NCBI RefSeq assembly: GCF_000585375.1 | Contig: NZ_KK073874.1 | Coordinates: 6,664,894 to 6,728,893, forward strand | DNA length: 64,000 bases | Direction of reading: 5' to 3' | DNA from: Cryptosporangium arvum DSM 44712 | GTDB lineage: Bacteria > Actinomycetota > Actinomycetes > Mycobacteriales > Cryptosporangiaceae | Part shown: positions 60,662 to 64,000 of the stretch, piece by piece | Numbering within the stretch: the first letter of the stretch is position 1 | Layout of the letters: every line of letters begins with the position of its first letter | Notes under the pieces: generated by a model | What the model saw: only the letters and a program-made list of their open reading frames with translations | What the model was told of the DNA's origin: nothing | Databases searched by the model: none | Program-made: the position numbers and the translations under genes

Positions 60662-61168
60662 ATGGCGGCCCCCGTATCGACGAACCCGGCGCTCTGGCCG
60701 GAAGACGCTCCCTGGCAGCCGGTCAGCCCCCGCCTGGCCTGGGTCCGGCGCGCCGGGCTGCTGACCCTGCTGGTGCCGATCGTCGCCGCCGTCGCCTCGA
60801 CCGCGATCTGGACCGACGTCACCTGGCTCCCGTGGACGATCGCCGTCCTCGGCCTCGGCGCGATCGGCTGGGGTCTGGCCGCGGTCAGCCGCAGCGTGCG
60901 GTCCTGGGGGTACGCCGAGCGCGACGACGACCTGCTGGTGCGCCACGGCATCCTCGTCCGCCGGCTGTCGGTGGTGCCGTACGGGCGGATGCAGTACGTC
61001 GACGTGAAAGCCGGGCCGCTCGAACGGGCGCTGAGCATCGCCACCGTCCAGCTGCACACGGCGGCCGCCGCCTCCGACGCGGCGATCCCCGGTCTGCCCA
61101 CCGAGGAGGCCGCCCGCCTCCGCGACCGCCTGGCCGCCCTCGGCGAGGCCCGGGCCGCGGGCCTGTGA
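60662..61168 (+). CDS. PH-domain membrane protein (YdbS-like)
   Basis: A 168-aa protein with two membrane helices ('LLTLLVPIVAAVASTAIW', 'PWTIAVLGLGAIGWGLAAV') and a bacterial PH (bPH2) domain ('DDDLLVRHGILVRRLSVVPY', 'RMQYVDVKAGPLERALSIAT'). It is the short partner of a YdbS/YdbT-type pair; the larger partner follows with a GTGA overlap. The pair is often linked to envelope stress, but the role is unproven. Confidence 0.87.
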   Translation: MAAPVSTNPALWPEDAPWQPVSPRLAWVRRAGLLTLLVPIVAAVASTAIWTDVTWLPWTIAVLGLGAIGWGLAAVSRSVRSWGYAERDDDLLVRHGILVRRLSVVPYGRMQYVDVKAGPLERALSIATVQLHTAAAASDAAIPGLPTEEAARLRDRLAALGEARAAGL

Positions 61169-62841
61169 CCGGCCCCTCCCCGACCGGCCCGGGTAGCGTG
61201 CCTTCTCCGGCGGGGCCGGGGCCGGCGCTCGCTCCCGAGGCGGTCGACGGTGAGTTCCGGCGGTTGCACCCGCTGAGCCCGTTGATCCGGGGCGCGCGGG
61301 GCATCGGTGTGGTCGGCGCGCTCGTCTCGTACCAGGCGTGGGGTTCCGCGGGCTGGCGCGCGGTCGCGATCGCGGCGGCCGTGATCGTGCTCGGCTGGTT
61401 CGTCGTCGCCTGGATCGCCTGGCGCTTCACCGGCTTCCGGGTCGCGTCGCGCGAACTGCACGTCCGCGACGGCATCCTCTCCCGCCGCCAGCGCACGATC
61501 CCGCTGGAGCGCGTCCAGGCCGTCGACGTGGTCCGGCCCGCGCTGGCCCGCCCGTTCGGGCTGGCCGAGGTACGGATGGAGGTCGTCGGCGGCGGCAAGG
61601 ACGCCGAAGCGCCGCTCGCCTACCTCACGATCGGCGAGGCCGAACGGCTCCGGGTCCACCTGCTCCGGCTCGCCGCCGACGCGGGCGCACCCGCCCGCGC
61701 GGTCGCGTCCCCCGAGGGCGACGCCGAGCAACCGGCCGACGCCCCGGCGGTGACCACCGCGGTCGGCGGACTGTTCAAGGTGAACCACAAGCTGCTGATC
61801 CTCTCGCAGCTGCTCACGTTCAACACGCTCTCGGCCCCGCTCCTGCTGGTCTTCCCGATCCTGGAGTTCACCAGCGAGGACCCGTCGACCGCGACCGTCT
61901 TCACGTTCGTTTCCGGCATCGTCGGCCTGATCCAGGTGCCGGTGCGGCGGCTGCTCGGCGAGTGGGGGTTCACCGTCGGCCGCGACGCCGACGGGCTGCG
62001 CGTCCACCGGGGCATGCTCGACGTGCGGAACCAGACCGTGCCGATCTCGCGGATCCAGGCGGTGCGGATCCGGCGGCCGCTGCTGTGGCGGCCGTTCGGC
62101 TGGGTGCGGATCGAGATCGACGTCGCCGGGTACGGCGAGGGCGGGCAGCAGGAGAGCGGACGCAGCGCGCTCGTGCCGGTCGCGTCGGCCGAGGAGGCGT
62201 TCGCGGTGCTGCACGCCGTGCTCCCGGCGGTGCCGGCGGCCGGGCCGGACGCGCTCGGGCTCACGCCGGCGCCGCCGCGGGCCCGCAAGCGCGCACCGTT
62301 CCAGCACCGCCGCCTCGCGTACGCGATCACCGACGTCGCGCTGGTGACGCGGTCCGGGTGGCTGACCGCGCGGCACGACGTCGCGCTGTTCGCCCGCGCG
62401 CAGAGCGTCCGGATCTCACAGGGGCCATGGCAGCGGTCGCTGGATCTGGCTTCGGTGCACCTCGACCCGGCCGGCGGTCACACCACGCCGACGGTGCTCC
62501 ACCAGGCCACCGCGGACGCCGGGTACGTCGCGACCCGGCTGGTGGACCTGGCCAGGGCCCACCGCACCCCCGCCCCGGTGACGGCAACCCCGGCCGAGCC
62601 CCCGTCCCCGGCCACCGCCGTGGCGAGCCCCACCCCCGCGGAGCCCGCCACGAACCCGGAGCCCACGGAACAGTCCGCGCCTCCCGAGCCCACGGAACAG
62701 CCCGCGCCCGCGGAGTCGGCCGGACCCGATCGGAACGGCGCAGCCGGGGAACCTGCCGCACCCACGATCCCCGAGGGGTCCGCCGAGCCCGCTGCGGCCG
62801 ATCGGGATTCGGCCGCGGAGCCTCCGACCGCGTCGCGCTGA
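61165..62841 (+). CDS. PH-domain membrane protein (YdbT-like)
   Basis: A 558-aa protein with two or three bPH2 domains ('ELHVRDGILSRRQRTIPLER', 'GLRVHRGMLDVRNQTVPISR', 'VALVTRSGWLTARHDVALFA') separated by membrane helices. The last 110 residues are a Pro/Glu/Thr/Ala-rich tail with a repeated EPTEQ unit. The GTG at 61165 overlaps the stop of the short partner. Together they would form a membrane complex of unknown job. The C-terminal tail is probably disordered and is not seen in the Bacillus version. Confidence 0.87.
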   Translation: MTGPSPTGPGSVPSPAGPGPALAPEAVDGEFRRLHPLSPLIRGARGIGVVGALVSYQAWGSAGWRAVAIAAAVIVLGWFVVAWIAWRFTGFRVASRELHVRDGILSRRQRTIPLERVQAVDVVRPALARPFGLAEVRMEVVGGGKDAEAPLAYLTIGEAERLRVHLLRLAADAGAPARAVASPEGDAEQPADAPAVTTAVGGLFKVNHKLLILSQLLTFNTLSAPLLLVFPILEFTSEDPSTATVFTFVSGIVGLIQVPVRRLLGEWGFTVGRDADGLRVHRGMLDVRNQTVPISRIQAVRIRRPLLWRPFGWVRIEIDVAGYGEGGQQESGRSALVPVASAEEAFAVLHAVLPAVPAAGPDALGLTPAPPRARKRAPFQHRRLAYAITDVALVTRSGWLTARHDVALFARAQSVRISQGPWQRSLDLASVHLDPAGGHTTPTVLHQATADAGYVATRLVDLARAHRTPAPVTATPAEPPSPATAVASPTPAEPATNPEPTEQSAPPEPTEQPAPAESAGPDRNGAAGEPAAPTIPEGSAEPAAADRDSAAEPPTASR

Positions 62842-62920
62842 GCCGGAGCTCGATCAGGGTCGTCGCCGGGCCGGTCGCGCCCGTGCGACGCCGGCCACCC
62901 CCGGACGGGTGCGAGGCGCG

Positions 62921-64000
62921 TCAGTCCGTAGTGGAGCGTTTGACCGGGTCGGCGGTCTCCGCCCGCGGAGCGGCAGTCTCCTCGTGGGGGATCGCCGGGG
63001 CGGCGCCCACCTCGGCCGCCGCGGCGTCCGCGGACACCGCGTCGCTCGCGGCCGGAGCAGCCGGAGCCGCCGCCCGGAGCAGGGACTCGGCCGCCTCCCC
63101 GACCCGGCGCCCGCTGCGCCGGGCCCACCACCGCTCGCCGAGCCACACCACCAGGTACACGATCCCGACGTACGCGTACCCGACGATCGCGTCGATGATG
63201 TAGTGCTCACCGGTGTACACGAGCGTCAACGACATCAGCACCGGGTACGCCAGCAGCAGCGGGATCCAGCGCTTCTTCACGCGGGTCAGGAAGAACGCCA
63301 CCGCGCACATCGCGAACGCCGAGTGCAGCGACGGCATCGCCGCGACCGGGTTCGACATCGACTGCCCGACCGCCAGCAGCTTCGAGCCGCCGTGCAGGCC
63401 GATGGCCTCCCAGCCCCGCCCGGACATCCGGACGACCTCCTGGGCGATGTACCCGTGCTCGTGCGCCCACCACGGCGGCGCGGCCGGATAGACGAAGTAC
63501 GTGATTAGCCCGGCGGCGGTGAGCGTGAACCAGCGACGCATGAACGCGGCCCACCGCGGCCGGCTGCGGAACCACAGCACGGCCGCGATCGTCAGGCACA
63601 CCACGAAGTGCGAGAAGTACGTGAACGACGCCAGGACGTCCCACCAGTGGATCTGGTCGGCGTCGTAGAGGTGCTCCTGCGCCCAGAGCGTCGGCAGGGT
63701 GCCGCCGAACAGCCACTCGTCGGCGTGGATCATCTCGGTGACGTGCGGCGCCGTGCCGTTGTCGGCCAGGCCGCGGCTGAAGTCGTACGCGACGAGCAGC
63801 AGGACGATCGGGATCCAGTCCCGCGCGAACCCGAGGTGGTAGCGCCACGGCTGCTCGGGCCGGAACGCGATCGTGCCCATCCAGAGCCAGATCGCGGCGA
63901 GCATCGGGTCGGTGGGCAACCCGACGAAGTACCAGTACACCGCGAACGCGACGACGAACACGGGCACCGACACCCGGCGGCTGGAGAACAACTCCCGCAG
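62921..64000 (-). CDS. PAP2-family (inositol-phosphoceramide-synthase-like) membrane protein, 5' end beyond window
   Basis: At least 356 aa are visible, and the frame stays open to the window edge. A TTG at 63991 is possible, but its GGGAG sequence is too close, so the true start is probably outside. Six or so helices are present; the phosphatase motifs are 'NPVAAMPSLHSAFAMC' (SxxxH type) and 'VYTGEHYIIDAIVGYAY' (HxxxD). This is the AUR1/Ipt1-like PAP2 branch, which handles lipid phosphates. The C-terminal 80 residues are an Ala/Glu/Pro-rich tail. The substrate is not known. Confidence 0.82.
   Translation of the reverse strand: MRELFSSRRVSVPVFVVAFAVYWYFVGLPTDPMLAAIWLWMGTIAFRPEQPWRYHLGFARDWIPIVLLLVAYDFSRGLADNGTAPHVTEMIHADEWLFGGTLPTLWAQEHLYDADQIHWWDVLASFTYFSHFVVCLTIAAVLWFRSRPRWAAFMRRWFTLTAAGLITYFVYPAAPPWWAHEHGYIAQEVVRMSGRGWEAIGLHGGSKLLAVGQSMSNPVAAMPSLHSAFAMCAVAFFLTRVKKRWIPLLLAYPVLMSLTLVYTGEHYIIDAIVGYAYVGIVYLVVWLGERWWARRSGRRVGEAAESLLRAAAPAAPAASDAVSADAAAAEVGAAPAIPHEETAAPRAETADPVKRSTTD

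Overview
The window is one continuous piece of a high-GC actinobacterial chromosome. G or C dominates third codon positions, GTG starts are common, and many genes overlap as ATGA or GTGA. Typical actinobacterial families are present: an F420-type luciferase-like oxidoreductase, a mycothiol-type DinB protein, an RsbW/UsfX-SigF pair, Ku with a lysine-rich tail, LigD polymerase and LigB, and a moxR-DUF58-VWA-mabA-inhA-hemH block in the same order as in mycobacteria. My guess is a Cryptosporangium- or Frankia-like actinomycete; the genus is a weak inference. I saw no rRNA, tRNA, CRISPR array, insertion sequence or prophage. Both ends cut a gene.

Layout. 0-7 kb: the end of a LuxR-type regulator, a 54-aa protein, a cNMP-binding histidine kinase paired with a receiver-thioredoxin-reductase fusion, a Nudix hydrolase and an epimerase divergent from a MarR repressor with tandem operators. 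7-15.4 kb: an amino-sugar salvage island (ABC sugar importer, SIS protein, MurQ, NagA, NagZ and a DasR-like GntR regulator) with DasR-like operators. 15.4-17.8 kb: two tandem serpin-like genes divergent from that regulator. 17.8-29 kb: GabD1-like dehydrogenase, a secreted class-A-beta-lactamase-like protein, two orphan CHASE-type histidine kinases, an LLM oxidoreductase, Ogt, a KhtT/KhtU-like cation antiporter and small proteins. 29-31.7 kb: a large coiled-coil protein with a zinc-finger-like motif, then a repeat-rich gap. 31.7-40 kb: LigB, an MFS transporter, an M50 protease, an anti-sigma module, LigD polymerase and Ku. 40-43.4 kb: a second STAS protein, a ChaB protein, a holin-like/DUF3618 pair and the RsbW-SigF operon. 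43.4-54.4 kb: acyl-CoA dehydrogenase, SpoU methyltransferase, a two-component system, an ArsR-like regulator with an MFS exporter, and an SPFH/NfeD pair. 54.5-60.2 kb: hemH, inhA, mabA, VWA, DUF58 and moxR. 60.2-64 kb: a 63-aa zinc-type protein, two PH-domain membrane proteins and a PAP2-like enzyme.

How it fits together. The 7-15 kb genes would import and break down GlcNAc/MurNAc-type sugars under one GntR repressor, whose operator region also faces the serpin-like genes. The 35-43 kb genes form a stress sigma-factor partner-switching network (two STAS antagonists, two HATPase regulators, SigF) beside NHEJ repair genes. Three of these regulators are preceded by very short, overlapping ORFs. 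Candidate SigF promoters lie before the RsbW-SigF operon and the MFS gene at 33.4 kb. Two RNA leaders look regulatory: a hairpin that buries the hemH ribosome site, and a hairpin whose loop can pair with the ribosome site of the 63-aa gene at 60.4 kb. About a dozen genes have a -10-like TANNNT box 6-7 bases before the start codon, which suggests leaderless transcripts.
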